DNA from: Onchocerca volvulus
Taxonomy: Eukaryota > Nematoda > Chromadorea > Rhabditida > Onchocercidae
Direction of reading: 5' to 3'
Assembly (NCBI GenBank): GCA_000499405.2
Contig: HG738139.1
Coordinates: 628,564-692,563 of the forward strand
Length of the DNA: 64,000 nucleotides
The notes under the pieces are model-generated. The model was given only the letters and a program-made list of their open reading frames with translations, was not told where the DNA came from and did not search any database. Shown in pieces: positions 62,934-64,000 of the stretch. Positions within the stretch are counted from its first letter, which is position 1, and each line of letters begins with the position of its first letter. The position numbers and the translations under genes were made by a program.

Positions 62934-63529
62934 TGTCGATTTTTTCTTTCTGATAGTGACAAAATAATGAGTTGCAATTCTGTTCTTCCGTTCTCACAGT
63001 TTCTTCTATTTTGATGTTTATTCACTTGGTAACGAACCTCAAACTTGGGTAATTAAACCTTTATTATGATTAATTTATAAATCAACATACGCAACAATTA
63101 TATTAACAATACAATCACGATAATATTATGAAGAGATTATAATGTAAAAGAGGGGGGAGATAGGTTTGGTAATGAAGAAGAATTAGTTTATCACCGGCTG
63201 GTCCACTCGACCGAGCTGATGGTAGCTTGTTGGTTGAAATGATTTTGTAATCAGGACCCCATCCCATTTTCTTCGTGGATGGAGGATCCTGGTACATTCC
63301 GTAGAGACAAGAAAGATCCTTTGTTGTCTCGGAAGCATGCGCCTTTGGTGCGCATGAGATTGTACTAGTAGTTAGCTGATGATAAGAAAGAGCTTTTTTA
63401 AGCTCATTAAGTGGATAGACAAAAACGATTCTACAATCAACTACATGAGATATGCAATGTAAAATTTTAAACAAAATAGGATCACTGATTTTTTTTTTTT
63501 TTTTCTTTTATCTCGCGATTTCAGCGACA
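62934..63529 (-). mobile_element. Solo LTR 2 carrying a perfect SL1 sequence, 596 bp
   Basis: Starts TGTCG, ends CGACA, flanked by the 5-bp duplication CCCTC (62929-62933 and 63530-63534). It aligns along its length with solo LTR 1. The homologous site at 43.65 kb lacks it, which independently confirms insertion. On the minus strand AATAAA lies immediately before the 22-nt SL1 match (63059-63038), which is followed by a GT (GAG then GTTCGT). A perfect hairpin CATGCGC-CTTTGGT-GCGCATG lies in the presumed U3. No internal genes. The 119-codon minus open frame 63474-63115 lies wholly inside it and crosses the SL1-proximal region; it is not supported as a gene. Confidence 0.8.
63038..63059 (-). 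promoter_or_regulatory. Exact SL1 spliced-leader sequence (22 of 22) in LTR 2
   Basis: The minus strand reads GGTTTAATTACCC followed by AAGTTTGAG, identical to the nematode SL1 leader. It is preceded directly by AATAAA and followed by GT, as in an SL RNA gene. Downstream there is a weak Sm-like UAUUUUGU about 70 nt after the leader, but the standard SL RNA Sm site and stem-loops are not evident. So I treat it as an SL1 motif in an LTR rather than a normal SL RNA gene. Confidence 0.85.
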
Positions 63530-63785
63530 CCCTCCGAGTTGGTATCTCTTCGTACAGTCGTGGTGTTGATCATATTGTATTTGTAGTTGACAGTGAGAAA
63601 GTCGAAATGTTGTAGTGAATTGGCAATTTTTGCAGACTGTACTAAAATTAATATGATTATTTTACTGAATACTTAATAAATAACTGAGGGCATGTAAAAA
63701 AAAAAGATAATTATGAATTCCGAAATTTTTGTCCTAAAATATAGATTATATATTGAAATATTTGAAAAAATTATTCGCCCAAAAA
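63530..63785 (+). repeat. Duplicated block B, copy 2
   Basis: Counterpart of 43645-43900, displaced from its left flank by solo LTR 2. It starts with the right-hand CCCTC target duplication. Confidence 0.65.
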
Positions 63786-63885
63786 ACCGTATATGAATAT
63801 AACGAAAAAAGAAGTTTGTTCACGTTTTGAAAGAGCAATAGGGCGTGCAAATGAAATATATAAAAAATTATGTGATTACAGCAAT

Positions 63886-64000
63886 TGTCGCCAATCTTCT
63901 TAACCATGACAATGATTAAGAGTTCCTGCTTCTTGTTGCATTGTTATCCGTAATTTTGCGGCATCAAACTTGATAATTGAACTTTTATTATGAAAAATTA
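63886..64000 (-). mobile_element. Third LTR of the SL1-bearing family, cut by window end
   Basis: Starts TGTCG at 63886 with possible target sequence GCAAT before it. It aligns with the first 115 bases of LTRs 1 and 2, including TTTTATTATGA (AATAAAA on the minus strand) beside a diverged SL1-like TCAAACTTG...AATTGAAC (about 63964-63982). It leaves the window, so solo or full-length status is unknown. Confidence 0.6.

Noticed and set aside
62934..63059. SL1 motif in LTR 2 as an ordinary SL RNA gene
   Set aside because: The leader and GT are present, but the usual stem-loops and canonical Sm site are not evident, and the segment is part of an LTR with its own target duplication.
63115..63474. 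119-codon minus-strand open frame
   Set aside because: Lies wholly inside solo LTR 2; the sister LTR does not keep the frame open, so it is chance.

Overview
The window looks like nuclear DNA of a parasitic-type nematode, most likely a spirurid or filarial worm. It is strongly AT-rich. Genes are split into many small exons by AT-rich introns with the nematode acceptor TTTTCAG or TTTTTAG. The protein families are ones expanded or typical in nematodes (GT92 glycosyltransferase, TWK potassium channel). A 22-of-22 match to the nematode spliced leader SL1 sits inside a repeat at the right end. The species cannot be named from the sequence. Exon models were built by hand from reading frame, splice sites and phase; all complete models sum to a multiple of three except the GT92 gene, which is off by one base.

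Left part (1-35 kb), ordered genes. A GT92 glycosyltransferase (429-5370, +, 10 exons) carries an apparent one-base frameshift. A two-pore-domain potassium channel (7236-21559, +, 17 exons, 731 aa) has a very long M2-M3 loop, two GC-AG introns and a dead Helitron in one intron. A small secreted cysteine-rich protein follows (24891-25835, +). A CLOCK/NPAS2-like bHLH-PAS transcription factor lies on the minus strand (35116-28224, 11 exons, 644 aa). It has the bHLH, PAS-A, PAS-B and a C-terminal coiled coil. This is the most notable intact gene, because the C. elegans model has no clear CLOCK orthologue and many filarial worms show daily microfilarial periodicity.

Right part (36-64 kb), a gene graveyard. 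It holds solo LTRs, a locally duplicated block, and degraded remnants: an SLC17/MFS-like transporter (two places), a von Willebrand C/antistasin protein of the CRIM1 type with three in-frame TAA stops, and a tandem pair of ZHP/RNF212-type meiotic RING genes. One gene here looks intact: a GC-richer C2H2 zinc-finger protein (52071-53861). Its last exons and about 2.6 kb of flank are tandemly duplicated.

Most unusual signal. Three related terminal repeats (38071-38670, 62934-63529, and 63886 to the window end) start TGTCG; the two complete ones end CGACA, are flanked by perfect 5-bp target duplications, and so look like solo LTRs. On the minus strand each carries AATAAA followed at once by an SL1-like sequence: perfect in the second copy, 20/22 in the first, diverged in the third. 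An LTR that embeds the spliced leader at its probable polyadenylation/R region is the best candidate here for an undescribed system.
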